Of a stretch of DNA of 64,000 bases, positions 1-8,209 are shown piece after piece. The notes under the pieces were generated by a model that did not search any database, was not told the DNA's origin, and worked only from the letters and a program-made list of their open reading frames with translations. The DNA comes from Bacteroidota bacterium (GTDB lineage: Bacteria > Bacteroidota > Bacteroidia > Bacteroidales > UBA12481), in contig JABHCC010000117.1 in assembly GCA_018669475.1 (NCBI GenBank), forward strand, positions 1 to 64,000, in the 5' to 3' direction. The stretch's first letter is position 1. Every line of letters begins with the position of its first letter. The position numbers were made by a program, and so were the translations under genes.

Positions 1-2
1 AC

Positions 3-170
3 TTAATTCCAACGATAGATTTCGACTTGTCCTTGGTGAAAGATAACGCAGCATATGGAGTCTCTTTGTTAATACTTCAAATTAATCAAGTATTTTCCAT
101 TACAGAAAACTATGGTGCTAATCTAACGGTCCTTGGTCTGTCCATGTGCGGGGTTTGGGTGGGTTGGTAG
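3..170 (+). CDS. Partial CDS, 3' end only, unknown protein
   Basis: The frame is open from the left edge of the window (codons from base 3) to a TAG at 168-170, about 55 codons with protein-like composition, including the stretch VKDNAAYGVSLLILQINQ. No start is visible, so the gene would begin outside the window. I do not recognise the family. The last dozen or so codons are read through sequence resembling the heptamer repeat words found elsewhere (GGTCCTTG, GTCTGTCC), so the natural C-terminus may have been replaced by repeat-derived residues. It could also be a chance open frame. Confidence 0.35.
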   Translation, partial: LIPTIDFDLSLVKDNAAYGVSLLILQINQVFSITENYGANLTVLGLSMCGVWVGW

Positions 171-230
171 TTGCATTAGTGTATTGCGATGACGGCCCAG
201 AGTCACATTGTTAATCCATGGTGGCCTGCA

Positions 231-259
231 CCGTCATCCTCGGGCTTGACCCGGGGATC
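231..259. repeat. Hairpin-forming intergenic repeat, GTCATCC...GGGGATC type
   Basis: Bases 236-244 and 250-258 pair as a 9-bp stem (one G-T wobble) around a CTTGA loop. The flanking words GTCATCC and GGGGATC match a palindromic intergenic repeat I recall from many unrelated bacteria. It lies in the gene-free stretch 171-442, between the partial left-hand gene and the GGCGTCACG tract. Confidence 0.5.
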
Positions 260-307
260 GCTTGGCACAGCCACCAGAAGCAACTACAGTGCATCACCCG
301 GCCTTTC

Positions 308-447
308 GGCGTAACGTCTTTCGGCGTCACGTTTTCGGCGTCACGTCTTCGGCGTCACGTCTTCGGCGTCACGTTTTCCGGCGTCACGTCTTTCGGCGTC
401 ACGTTTTCCGGCGTCACGTATTCCGGCGTCACGTTCCCGGCGTCACC
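308..447. repeat. GGCGTCACG tandem tract, period 14-15
   Basis: About ten copies of GGCGTCACG (the first is GGCGTAACG, the last GGCGTCACC) are separated by 5-6 pyrimidine-rich bases such as TTTTC, TCTTC and TTTCC, giving a 14-15 bp period. The TGA stop of the minus-strand esterase gene (443-445) lies inside the last unit, so the tract starts at that gene's stop. The same word recurs at 6035-6090 and, inverted, at 63256-63393. Open frames running through it are repeat artefacts. The linkers are too short and too alike to be CRISPR spacers. Confidence 0.85.
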
Positions 448-1324
448 AAGAAATGCTCGGCTCACCATCAAGATATCCCAGAGATGATAGAAAAAGATCA
501 GCCTGATAAACAGTTTCGGCATACTGGGAATAATTGCGTAGATTGAAAAAACCATGTCCCTGGTTCTCATGGATATGCAGGTCACAACGGCTACCAACAG
601 CTTCAAGCTTTTCTTTGAACAATTTACCGGTTTCAACAGGAATGAGCTTGTCTTTCGAGCCCAGAAAGAAAATACAGGGAGGGCATCCTTCTTTGATAGA
701 ATGTAATGGAGAAATCTCAAGGTAGCGTTCAGCAACTCTATCATAGCCGTATCCATCAGGACCGTTATCAATAACGGGATTGAATAAAACCATGGCATTT
801 GGTACACAACTAACAGAGAGATCATCGCCCGGGTCATCCAATCCTTCAATAATTCCGGTAGCAGCAGCCAGGTGGCCTCCGGCAGATCCTCCAGAAGCAA
901 TTATCTGATTGGCATCAATGTTTAGATTCTTAGAATGTTTACGGATAAATCGCATTGCTGATTTTGCATCAGCAACAGCGTCAAAAGGACTTGTTCCGTG
1001 TTTCTTTGCTGTTCGGTAATCAGCCAGGATAGAAACCATCCCACGTGAGGCGAAGTATTTTGCATGAGGTTCAAATTGTGAAATACTTCCACCAACCCAT
1101 CCTCCTCCGAAGAAAAAAACAATTGCCGGATTAGCACTGGCCTCTTTAATATCCGGAGGATAAAATAATGTAAGTTTTAATTGCGTCGTATCGATCTGTT
1201 TGTAAACTATTTCATTGGACTGGACATCTGAAATATCTGCATTCTGTGCAATAATCAGTTCGCCTGAAATGCCTGTGAACAGCATACTGAAGATTATGTA
1301 AATTAGGAGTCTTGAGCTCTTCAT
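443..1324 (-). CDS. Secreted alpha/beta hydrolase (esterase/lipase family)
   Basis: A 293-residue protein with an N-terminal signal peptide (about residues 1-26, ending near IIAQ). The alpha/beta-hydrolase core shows the nucleophile elbow GGSAGG (GxSxG), a late acid region SKDKLIP and a C-terminal histidine in NQGHGFF. The usual HGGG oxyanion motif reads FFGGGW, so its histidine is replaced by phenylalanine. Related enzymes are acyl-carbohydrate or feruloyl esterases; the substrate cannot be read from sequence. It is the last gene of a minus-strand group with the DUF6807 protein (17 nt upstream) and the URO-D-like gene. Its stop codon lies inside a GGCGTCACG repeat unit. Confidence 0.85.
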   Translation of the reverse strand: MKSSRLLIYIIFSMLFTGISGELIIAQNADISDVQSNEIVYKQIDTTQLKLTLFYPPDIKEASANPAIVFFFGGGWVGGSISQFEPHAKYFASRGMVSILADYRTAKKHGTSPFDAVADAKSAMRFIRKHSKNLNIDANQIIASGGSAGGHLAAATGIIEGLDDPGDDLSVSCVPNAMVLFNPVIDNGPDGYGYDRVAERYLEISPLHSIKEGCPPCIFFLGSKDKLIPVETGKLFKEKLEAVGSRCDLHIHENQGHGFFNLRNYSQYAETVYQADLFLSSLGYLDGEPSISW

Positions 1325-1341
1325 GTCTGGTGCATAATGAA

Positions 1342-2253
1342 TTAATTTTGCTTGGAATACAACTTAAACTCTTGTGCGATAGCAGCTTGCTTAGTGTCTC
1401 CACTATGAACCAGCACTCTATATCTGAGTGTCAGGGTATCTCCTTTTTTGAATTGAGTGGTCTCGTCATTCTCAGGCCAGTACATGGGAGTGGGGGAGAA
1501 GAATCCATAATCTCTTGTAAACCAAGGCGAGGGATACCACATATTGGATGGATGCTGCATGATGGCCATGCCTTCAGTTAAACCCTGACGCTCTCCATAG
1601 CAATCCATCCAGGGAGATCTTTTCCCAAAAGTTCCACTGTCACCTTTTTCGCCCTGATCGCCTTCGGCATTGACCATAGTACCACCGCCTGTCACTGACA
1701 GGTCTGGGGCCATTCGTCCGCTAAAGAAAGAGTGGTTTGTTTTCTGAATACTTACATCCATAAGCATCTCCAGGGTGACATCAAAATCGATCTGATACAT
1801 CTCTTTTGAAGGAGCTGTTATTGTTATCGTACGATAATCCCGGATGGGAGATAAAGCTCCTGGCCTGGTCCAGATACACTCATTTTCAATTACAACTTTA
1901 TCATCACCACTCTCAATTATTTCTGCTCTGAGGGTTCTTATCTGTCCGCGATCCAGTCCTTGCTGCCAGTAATTACCTCCGTTCACTCTGTCGCATCCAA
2001 AAAATAGGGAACTGTGGTGAGGATACAAACTGTTACGCATTGAAGTTACACTGAATCCGGAAGGGCCATTAACTGGAAAAAATAATGGATACTTCTCATC
2101 ATCAGCAAACTGATAATGCGTAAAAAGTCGATTGTCGATAGACACCTCAATCCGAGATCCCACTTTTACAGCAGATACCTTGCTTTGACCTACTAGTGGC
2201 CAGCTAATCAGACATATTAAGCCTGTGAAGAACAGTTTATTCAGGTTTTCCAT
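1342..2253 (-). CDS. Secreted DUF6807 (PmoA-family) protein
   Basis: A 303-residue protein. I start it at the ATG at 2251-2253 because this gives a clean signal peptide (MENLNKLFFTGLICLISWP, cleaved after VGQ); an ATG 18 codons upstream only adds a non-signal extension. The body, with NGPSGFSVTSMRN, YPHHSSLFFGCDRVNGGNYW and many aromatic beta-strand segments, resembles the DUF6807 proteins annotated as PmoA family and found in Bacteroidota and Planctomycetota carbohydrate clusters. The biochemical role is not established. It lies between the URO-D-like gene and the esterase, co-directional with both. Confidence 0.75.
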   Translation of the reverse strand: MENLNKLFFTGLICLISWPLVGQSKVSAVKVGSRIEVSIDNRLFTHYQFADDEKYPLFFPVNGPSGFSVTSMRNSLYPHHSSLFFGCDRVNGGNYWQQGLDRGQIRTLRAEIIESGDDKVVIENECIWTRPGALSPIRDYRTITITAPSKEMYQIDFDVTLEMLMDVSIQKTNHSFFSGRMAPDLSVTGGGTMVNAEGDQGEKGDSGTFGKRSPWMDCYGERQGLTEGMAIMQHPSNMWYPSPWFTRDYGFFSPTPMYWPENDETTQFKKGDTLTLRYRVLVHSGDTKQAAIAQEFKLYSKQN

Positions 2254-2384
2254 ATGAGTTTGAGTTGGTAATTTGTTCAATTTGTAGATAATTGTTGACA
2301 TTTTCAATGAGAGTCTGGCTTTTTAAATTCCATTGTTCGAATTTCTATTGGTCAATCTCGTTCCGCAAGGGCTCTATCCTTCTC

Positions 2385-3383
2385 TCACTGACTCATTGCC
2401 ACTTCAATAAAAGCGAGTATATTTTCAAGTGATGTATCGCCTTCAACTGAATGTGAAGGGGAAAATATATAGCCTCCTTTTCTTCCCATTTTGATCAGCT
2501 TCTCAGATTCAGTCTTAACATCCTGAACAGATCCGTAAGGTAAAGTTTTCTGAATTGACAGACCACCATGAAAGGCTAACTTGCCCAGGTATTGCATGTG
2601 AATTGATTGTACATCCATTACCTCTGATTGAAAAGGATTAAAGCAACTAACTCCTGCATTAATCAATGAAGGGAAGAGCTCATCAACTTTACCACACGAA
2701 TGAATCATTATGAAACGATCTTCCTTTTTTACCGCCTCATACATCCGTTGAAGGGGTGGATAGATTAACTTGTGCCAGAGGGATGATCCCATTATCAGTC
2801 CGGTTTGCTGTCCCCAGTCATCACCAAAGTAAATAGCATCAATATCATAGCTGCAAGCCTCCTGCAATTGACTGATATTGTAGTCGACAATAGTATTGAG
2901 AAGCTCCATAACAAACTCAGGATGCATTAAAAAATCCATGAGTAGATTCTCCATTCCTCTTAATGACCAGGCTCTTTCGAATAAAGAAAACCCGATCTGA
3001 TACACTCTGAATAAGTCTGGTTTTTTGTCGATGGATTTCTGAATGTCTTCAAAGAATCTTGAATCCAATGGATCAGGAAACTCATAATCTTTCAATGATG
3101 GTTTAGGCAAAACAGGTTCATTGGGATTGCCAATATCTTTATCTACTGATCGATCCCAAACGACACCAAAGACATCCTGAAACCGATTTGTTTCGATTTC
3201 CTCAAAGAAGCCAATATCCGAGCCCAGATTAAGAATGTGATTTTCAACAGCTGAATCAATATCATCAGTACCGTAGTATTCTTTCAACAAGGCGAGTGGC
3301 TCAGCAGTAAACTTAAATGACCACGGAGTATAAGGGGGCTTCACTCCGGATAGTACTTGTTGAACGATTTCTCTCTTTGTCAC
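2385..3383 (-). CDS. Uroporphyrinogen decarboxylase-like (MtaA/CmuA-type) methyltransferase
   Basis: A 332-residue protein starting with GTG (3381-3383). It has the URO-D fold signature, with [14 protein letters not shown] in the middle and the zinc-ligand motif HSCG (near residue 225) typical of corrinoid-dependent methyltransferases such as MtaA and CmuA rather than true HemE. No corrinoid protein or MtaB partner lies in the window. In Bacteroidota such proteins often accompany sugar-degradation genes, which fits the DUF6807 and esterase genes downstream. A TAATTTTG box (minus strand, 3437-3444) is a plausible promoter. The methyl or decarboxylation substrate is unknown. Confidence 0.8.
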   Translation of the reverse strand: MTKREIVQQVLSGVKPPYTPWSFKFTAEPLALLKEYYGTDDIDSAVENHILNLGSDIGFFEEIETNRFQDVFGVVWDRSVDKDIGNPNEPVLPKPSLKDYEFPDPLDSRFFEDIQKSIDKKPDLFRVYQIGFSLFERAWSLRGMENLLMDFLMHPEFVMELLNTIVDYNISQLQEACSYDIDAIYFGDDWGQQTGLIMGSSLWHKLIYPPLQRMYEAVKKEDRFIMIHSCGKVDELFPSLINAGVSCFNPFQSEVMDVQSIHMQYLGKLAFHGGLSIQKTLPYGSVQDVKTESEKLIKMGRKGGYIFSPSHSVEGDTSLENILAFIEVAMSQ

Positions 3384-3436
3384 TTTTCACTATTAAGGAC
3401 TCATATTCCACTTCTCTCTCTCCACTCTCCCGCGAC

Positions 3437-3444
3437 CAAAATTA
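3437..3444 (-). promoter_or_regulatory. Putative -7 box TAATTTTG
   Basis: On the minus strand this reads TAATTTTG, matching the Bacteroidota -7 consensus TAnnTTTG, 53 nt before the GTG of the URO-D-like gene. No clear -33 TTTG was identified. Confidence 0.4.
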
Positions 3445-3600
3445 TGTACAGTTGCCTCCTATCAATAATTAATTACGGTGCACCCGTCCAATATAAAATA
3501 TGCAAAATTGACAGTGAGTAGATTGTTTTTCATGCGCTTAGTCTTAAGTGTAAATATATCAATTAATATTTCTTGTTGAATCCCAATCTAAAAAGATCAG

Positions 3601-3608
3601 TATCTTTA
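3601..3608 (+). promoter_or_regulatory. Putative -7-like box TATCTTTA
   Basis: TATCTTTA differs from TAnnTTTG in its last base. A TTG pair at 3573-3578 sits 22 nt upstream, where a -33 element is expected. It is followed by AAGT and then ATG (3613), the same box-N4-ATG layout seen before the sulfatase and EEP genes. Confidence 0.4.
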
Positions 3609-3612
3609 AAGT

Positions 3613-3645
3613 ATGAACCGAGCAGATAAAATAAATACAAACTGA
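3613..3645 (+). CDS. Possible 10-residue leader peptide
   Basis: ATG at 3613 opens a 10-codon frame (MNRADKINTN) ending in TGA at 3643-3645; that stop shares a base with the ATG of the next gene (TGATG). This would allow translational coupling to the thioredoxin lipoprotein. The start lies 4 nt after a -7-like box, so its transcript could be leaderless. There is no homology evidence; it may be chance. Confidence 0.25.
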   Translation: MNRADKINTN

Positions 3646-5243
3646 TGCAAACTAAACTGATACCTTTTCTTGCGATCTTCATTGCTGTAGCATGCCAGCC
3701 AAAAGCCGATTTTATCACTGAAAATATTCCGATTCAAAACCTGCCGGATGCAGCCCATGTTGTAGCTGCCGGTGATCTGACTTCCTCAAAATATGATGAG
3801 TTGGTAATTGGAACTGACTCTGCAGTTCAGGTTTTTAGCATTGTAGATGATACGGCTCAATTATTATTGAGTAAAGATTTCAATGATGCTGTTCTTCTAA
3901 TTGAAATTGGTGATGTTGACAATGATGGTGCTAATGAAATGGTGCTTGTTACAGGTCAGATGCGTTATCAGAAAACGGACGTATCAGTATACGTGATTGA
4001 AGAAAGTGATGAATGGGTGAGCAACAAAGTATATGCAAAATTTTCAACTCGTCCGCATGCAACTAATCTACTGATATGCGATGCCGATAATGATGGTAAG
4101 AATGAGATTATGGTCTCATATTTTGAATCAAAATACATTGTGGAGACCGCAGTGATAAGAAAGCAGGGTAGAGAATGGACTGGTGAAATTGTTGAACAAC
4201 GTAGAATGGCAATGGTACGGGATGTTGGGAAATTGCCTGCTTATAAAGGATCTCAGAGTGTTGTTGGCAGAGTGTACGGGGATGAGATCGGGATATCGGG
4301 TGACGCATACATTTTTGACGACCAGAACACTATGCTACCTGCTAAACGAGGAGTCAAGTGCTTGAAAATTGCTGACGGAAATAATGATGGAGAAAATGAC
4401 ATCTTGATTGGCGACGGCTGGCACCAGGATTATGGTAAAATTGCCCGGGCCAGGATAGCTATTATTCACGTGGATGGTGAATTATTTGAGTATGAATTGA
4501 TTGAGGATGTGAAATATCAGTATGAAATAAGTCAGATTGAAGTTGCTGATGTAGACAGAGACGGATTGAATGAAGTGCTGTCGCGCGGAAATATGTTTTT
4601 CAGGATATACAAAAGTGCAGGTGATTCCTGGCAGGTATTTAAAGATACTGCGATCAGTAATAGCCAGTTTGTATTAGGGAATATTACCGGAGATAAACGA
4701 CCCGAAGTGATTTTCTCAGGGAAAGAGATTCAGATATATAATTTTGGAAATCTTGAATACAGTGATGAATTGGATAAGGAAGTGGTAACTGAAAAAGTTC
4801 TGCCTGATTCACTGATTGGAGAGAGAGCTCCTGAGCTAAGTGTATTGGAATGGTTCAATGGTCAATTTGCCGGATTGTATAATAGCAAAGGCAAGGTAAT
4901 TATGCTTGATTTCTGGGCCACATGGTGCGCCCCTTGTAAGAAGACTTTCCCTGATCTGAAGCGTCTTCAAAATAAATATGGAGACCAGGGTTTTCAGATT
5001 CTTGGCTTAACTAAGATTGACCGTTCACAATCTCAGGCAGACATAAAGGATTTTGTAAATCAGCAAGATTTTGCTTACCCTATTGGCCTGTCGGATGAAA
5101 GCCTTAATAAACTGGCTTATGGGGTAGGGGCCATCCCTCATGTTGTGCTTATTGACAAAGCTGGAATAGTAAGATGGTATAAAATAGGTGCTGGCGATCC
5201 AGCGTCACTTGAAAAAGAAATTCAGAAACTATTGATGGAATAA
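3645..5243 (+). CDS. Lipoprotein with FG-GAP repeats fused to a TlpA-like thioredoxin domain
   Basis: A 532-residue protein with a lipoprotein signal (lipobox ending AVAC, Cys17). Residues about 30-375 hold repeated calcium-binding-type FG-GAP/VCBS segments (GDVDNDGANEM, CDADNDGKNEI, ADGNNDGENDI, ADVDRDGLNEV), the mark of a seven-bladed integrin-like propeller. From about 395 a TlpA/ResA-type thioredoxin domain follows, with WATWCAPC (cysteines near 428 and 431) and the cis-proline segment GAIPHVVLI. It is probably an extracytoplasmic disulfide or thiol reductant carrying a propeller binding module. The fusion is unusual. The gene stands alone, convergent with the GyrI-like gene. Confidence 0.85.
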   Translation: MQTKLIPFLAIFIAVACQPKADFITENIPIQNLPDAAHVVAAGDLTSSKYDELVIGTDSAVQVFSIVDDTAQLLLSKDFNDAVLLIEIGDVDNDGANEMVLVTGQMRYQKTDVSVYVIEESDEWVSNKVYAKFSTRPHATNLLICDADNDGKNEIMVSYFESKYIVETAVIRKQGREWTGEIVEQRRMAMVRDVGKLPAYKGSQSVVGRVYGDEIGISGDAYIFDDQNTMLPAKRGVKCLKIADGNNDGENDILIGDGWHQDYGKIARARIAIIHVDGELFEYELIEDVKYQYEISQIEVADVDRDGLNEVLSRGNMFFRIYKSAGDSWQVFKDTAISNSQFVLGNITGDKRPEVIFSGKEIQIYNFGNLEYSDELDKEVVTEKVLPDSLIGERAPELSVLEWFNGQFAGLYNSKGKVIMLDFWATWCAPCKKTFPDLKRLQNKYGDQGFQILGLTKIDRSQSQADIKDFVNQQDFAYPIGLSDESLNKLAYGVGAIPHVVLIDKAGIVRWYKIGAGDPASLEKEIQKLLME

Positions 5244-5286
5244 CAAAAGTCTGGGTACCTCCTGAATATTTTCAAATAGTCAATGT

Positions 5287-5898
5287 TTATTTAATTGGCT
5301 GTCTGATTACAGTTCTCCATTTTGCGGGCTCTGCCTTTCTGATATCAGACAAGTAAATCTCATGATGTTTGCCAGCATTCTTATTCCCATTTTCGCTTAT
5401 GAAATTGTGCACTTTCTCAATTGTCGGACCCTCTTCTGAGAACGGTCCAAGATGCAGGGTTTGGGCTGAGTTACCCTCGTCATATGAATCATATCGGATT
5501 TGGGACAAGATGGGAAGCTTTTTATTTATACGAACCTGTTCCCGTGCTTCAGCGATAATTTGCTTCGATACAATTTCAGGCTGCATGATCATTAATGTCC
5601 ACTTCCAGTCATCTTTATTATCAACATCAAATTTTGTCATGTTATCAACCCACCACAATGCCTCAAGAGGCATTACACCAAAATCAACCTCAAGTTCCCC
5701 TTTCTTTATCATGAATTTTACTGCATAGGCTAATGCATACAATCCTTCAGTTGCATCTTTAAAGTCTTGCGAAGTATTTGGATTTCCAATGCCATCTATC
5801 ATAAGGAAGTCCATTTTAGGAACATCAACAGTTTCAACCTTATTGGCTGAAGGTCGATACAAATATTTGAGTTCCTTCTTATAGTCAATTTTTTGCAT
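5287..5898 (-). CDS. GyrI-like small-molecule-binding domain protein
   Basis: A 203-residue cytosolic protein without signal peptide. It begins KIDYKKELKYLYRPSANKVE and contains LMIDGIGNPN and YALAYAVKFMIKKG, characteristic of stand-alone GyrI-like (SOUL/BacR effector-binding type) proteins. Relatives bind small hydrophobic ligands or hydrolyse cyclopropanoid cyanides; no particular ligand is indicated. A minus-strand TAGCTTTG box lies 20 nt upstream of the ATG. It appears to be a single-gene unit. Confidence 0.8.
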   Translation of the reverse strand: MQKIDYKKELKYLYRPSANKVETVDVPKMDFLMIDGIGNPNTSQDFKDATEGLYALAYAVKFMIKKGELEVDFGVMPLEALWWVDNMTKFDVDNKDDWKWTLMIMQPEIVSKQIIAEAREQVRINKKLPILSQIRYDSYDEGNSAQTLHLGPFSEEGPTIEKVHNFISENGNKNAGKHHEIYLSDIRKAEPAKWRTVIRQPIK

Positions 5899-5917
5899 GC
5901 TATAATTCTTTATTCCT

Positions 5918-5925
5918 CAAAGCTA
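5918..5925 (-). promoter_or_regulatory. Putative -7 box TAGCTTTG
   Basis: The minus strand reads TAGCTTTG (TAnnTTTG consensus), ending 19 nt before the GyrI-like ATG. The same octamer precedes the M16 and DUF2891 genes. Confidence 0.5.
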
Positions 5926-5973
5926 GAAAAAAAGAAACCAATATGCCCAAATTCATAAAAGCAACAAAACTAA

Positions 5974-6130
5974 GTCTGAAGTCCGGGGTCCGAAGTCCAA
6001 GGTCCGAAGTCCAGGTTCCAAAATCAGGCCTTTACGACAGGCGTCACGACAGGCGTCACGAAGGGCATCACGAAAAGCCTCACGTTTACTCTTCACTCCC
6101 GATTCCCGCCTCCCGATTCCCGCTTCGTCC
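5974..6130. repeat. Heptamer tract (GTCCNNN) followed by GGCGTCACG and CTCCCGA repeats
   Basis: From 5974 to 6022 seven 7-bp units run in exact register: GTCTGAA, GTCCGGG, GTCCGAA, GTCCAAG, GTCCGAA, GTCCAGG, TTCCAAA. Then come copies of ACAGGCGTCACG (6037-6060) with degenerate followers, and from about 6097 alternating 7-mers CTCCCGA and TTCCCGC. The tract fills most of the 308-bp divergent gap between the GyrI-like gene and the T9SS protein. The 79-codon open frame across it is not credible as a gene. Confidence 0.9.
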
Positions 6131-6206
6131 CATTGCTATTCTTCTCCCATTTCCCTATACTTGTATTATAGAAAAGTTATAATTGACACTAATACCAGTG
6201 AAACCA

Positions 6207-8102
6207 ATGAAACAACTAATATTATTAGCCGCAGTTTTGTCTGTAAGTCTTATGTCATATGGACAATTACACAGTTTGAAAGGTGATGGTCAGGTATTTT
6301 GGGAAGAGCATTTTGATTGGGGTAATCCCAGTGATGACAAAGGATGGACTGCCCCTGAAGGGTGGTTGATTGAAGATAATTCAGGTGATGATACCGGGTA
6401 TGTCTGGGTTTGGACAAATGATAGTATGAAAGGGCCATTTTCTGAAAGAGATGGTGGATATATTCTTAATTCAACAACCGGGGACAACGGCTTCCTTGCA
6501 ATTGATCTTGATTATCTGAATGCATATAAACCTTACACTGAAATGTTGTTTGTGAATAGCTCCATCACATTACCAATCTTAGATTGTAGTGAGCATCCTT
6601 CGGTAATAATCAGCCTTGAGCAAATGTTCAAGTATTTTAATAGTCCGAGAATGGTGATTGAAGTATCTAATGATGCCGGAGCACACTGGGCTGAATTTGA
6701 TCTGAAGATGGGAACCGGTTCAGCTACTAATACACAGAATTTGTTGAATGATGAGGTGGCAGTTTATATGGCTAATCTTTCAGAAGTTGCAGGTGGTCAT
6801 CCGGAGGTAACAATAAAAATTACCTGGGATGGTTCTATGTTGTATTTCTGGATGCTTGATGATATAACCATCCGGGAGGGATGGGATTATGATGTGAAAA
6901 TGAATCATTATGATGTGGAACTGATTGATGATAATCCCCTTGATGGTGCTGGTTTCTACTACAGTGTGCCTAAGACGCAGATTCTGCCTATGGGCGGATT
7001 CGAAGGCAGCGTAATCAATTATGGTGATATTGACTTGTCAGATGTTCATTTTAATGTTGCGATTAACAAAAACGGAGTTGAGCAATTCAATGAAAGTTCT
7101 GAAGAAGTGCGTTATATGTTTTTCGCTGACCCTGCTGATACACTGGTAATTGAACAAAGTTATACCCCTGTTGATTATGGACATTATGAAATAAACTTTG
7201 CAATGAAGATGCTTGAGGAAGATCAAGCTCCGGAGAATAATGAAAAATCATTTCTCTTTCATGTAAGCGATAGTGTTTTTGCTCGTACTCCTGATATTAA
7301 TGAAGCCAATGAGAGCCCATGGCGAGACTATTATCAATATACGCATGAAGGAGATTATATGGGGGTGGAGTTTAATCCAATTGCAGATTGTGAAGCCAGC
7401 TCAATATCAGTTTATATAGCCAGAGCAAATCTGGATGCAGATTTTAATTTTACTTTACTTGAGATTGAAGAAGGTGAAGGTGGTCAGCTGGAATTTATCG
7501 AGCTGCTTACTACAGAGATTTTCAGGGTGGATTCAGCAATGCTGCAAAATGGATGGCTGACACTTCCACTTGAGGCTGATGGACAAGGGGAATTCATGAC
7601 TGCCGGAGGACGTTATATTGCAGCCGTGCAGTTCTGGACTTATATCGAAGAAGAAGATCTTATCAACCGGGGAAATACATTCTGGATCGGAAGTACTCAA
7701 TCTTATCCGGATTCTTATGATAAACAATGGTTATTCGAATCCTATTCAGGTTTTTGGACACAAGGATCAGACTATAATAAAATGATTCGTTTGAATATCA
7801 ATAATCATGAAAACATTATTGATGGGGTGGAGCAATTGCAACTAACTCATTCACTCGATCAAAACTATCCAAATCCTTTTACTTCAGAAACACAGATCAG
7901 ATATGAATTGGGGAATAAAGAGGAGATTTCACTTGAAATCAAAGATTTGACCGGACGCACAGTATGGTTCCTTGATCAGGGATATAAAGAAGCAGGAAAA
8001 CACATAATACTGTTTGAAAGTACAAACCTTGAATCAGGTATGTATTTTTATACCTTAAATGTAGGGAATCAAAGAATCACCAAAAGAATGATAGTGGATT
8101 AA
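6207..8102 (+). CDS. Secreted protein with T9SS type A sorting domain
   Basis: A 631-residue protein starting at ATG 6207, which opens directly into a signal peptide (MKQLILLAAVLSVSLMSYG); a TTG eight codons upstream is less likely. Residues about 25-220 look like a jelly-roll/MAM-like module (FWEEHFDWGNPSDDKGW, WMLDDITI). A CARDB-like beta region follows at about 230-350 and another beta-sandwich to about 550. The last 80 residues (LDQNYPNPFTSETQIRYEL ... GMYFYTL ... TKRMIVD) are a classical T9SS C-terminal sorting domain, so the protein should be exported and surface-anchored or released. No catalytic motif was recognised. Its stop is 3 nt before the inverted repeat shared with the M16 gene. 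Confidence 0.85.
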   Translation: MKQLILLAAVLSVSLMSYGQLHSLKGDGQVFWEEHFDWGNPSDDKGWTAPEGWLIEDNSGDDTGYVWVWTNDSMKGPFSERDGGYILNSTTGDNGFLAIDLDYLNAYKPYTEMLFVNSSITLPILDCSEHPSVIISLEQMFKYFNSPRMVIEVSNDAGAHWAEFDLKMGTGSATNTQNLLNDEVAVYMANLSEVAGGHPEVTIKITWDGSMLYFWMLDDITIREGWDYDVKMNHYDVELIDDNPLDGAGFYYSVPKTQILPMGGFEGSVINYGDIDLSDVHFNVAINKNGVEQFNESSEEVRYMFFADPADTLVIEQSYTPVDYGHYEINFAMKMLEEDQAPENNEKSFLFHVSDSVFARTPDINEANESPWRDYYQYTHEGDYMGVEFNPIADCEASSISVYIARANLDADFNFTLLEIEEGEGGQLEFIELLTTEIFRVDSAMLQNGWLTLPLEADGQGEFMTAGGRYIAAVQFWTYIEEEDLINRGNTFWIGSTQSYPDSYDKQWLFESYSGFWTQGSDYNKMIRLNINNHENIIDGVEQLQLTHSLDQNYPNPFTSETQIRYELGNKEEISLEIKDLTGRTVWFLDQGYKEAGKHIILFESTNLESGMYFYTLNVGNQRITKRMIVD

Positions 8103-8105
8103 GAT

Positions 8106-8209
8106 AGTTATCAGTTTTCAGTCTTCAGTTTTCAGTTAAAAAAAAACGTAGTTCATAATAATCTTTGTCTTTTTTTATTCTGAAAACTGAAGACTGAAAA
8201 CTGATAACT
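8106..8209. repeat. 30-bp perfect inverted repeat built of AGTTNTC heptamers, probable bidirectional terminator
   Basis: The arm 8106-8135 is the exact reverse complement of 8180-8209. Each arm is four 7-bp units of the AGTTATC/AGTTTTC/AGTCTTC kind. An A-run follows the left arm (about 8137-8146) and a T-run (8169-8176) precedes the right one, so either strand could form a long hairpin with adjoining homopolymer. The element fills the whole gap between two convergent genes: it starts 3 nt after one stop codon and overlaps the other's by one base. Confidence 0.85.

Noticed and set aside
308..447. CRISPR array
   Set aside because: The repeated core is only 9 bp and the linkers are 5-6 bp, pyrimidine-rich and nearly identical; no spacer-sized unique sequence and no cas genes.
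218..546. Plus-strand protein-coding frames of about 90 codons
   Set aside because: They translate the GGCGTCACG tract into FGVT/RRHVF repeats and overlap a real minus-strand esterase.
5943..6182. 79-codon frame between the GyrI-like and T9SS genes
   Set aside because: It consists almost wholly of heptamer and GGCGTCACG repeats and has no protein-like composition.
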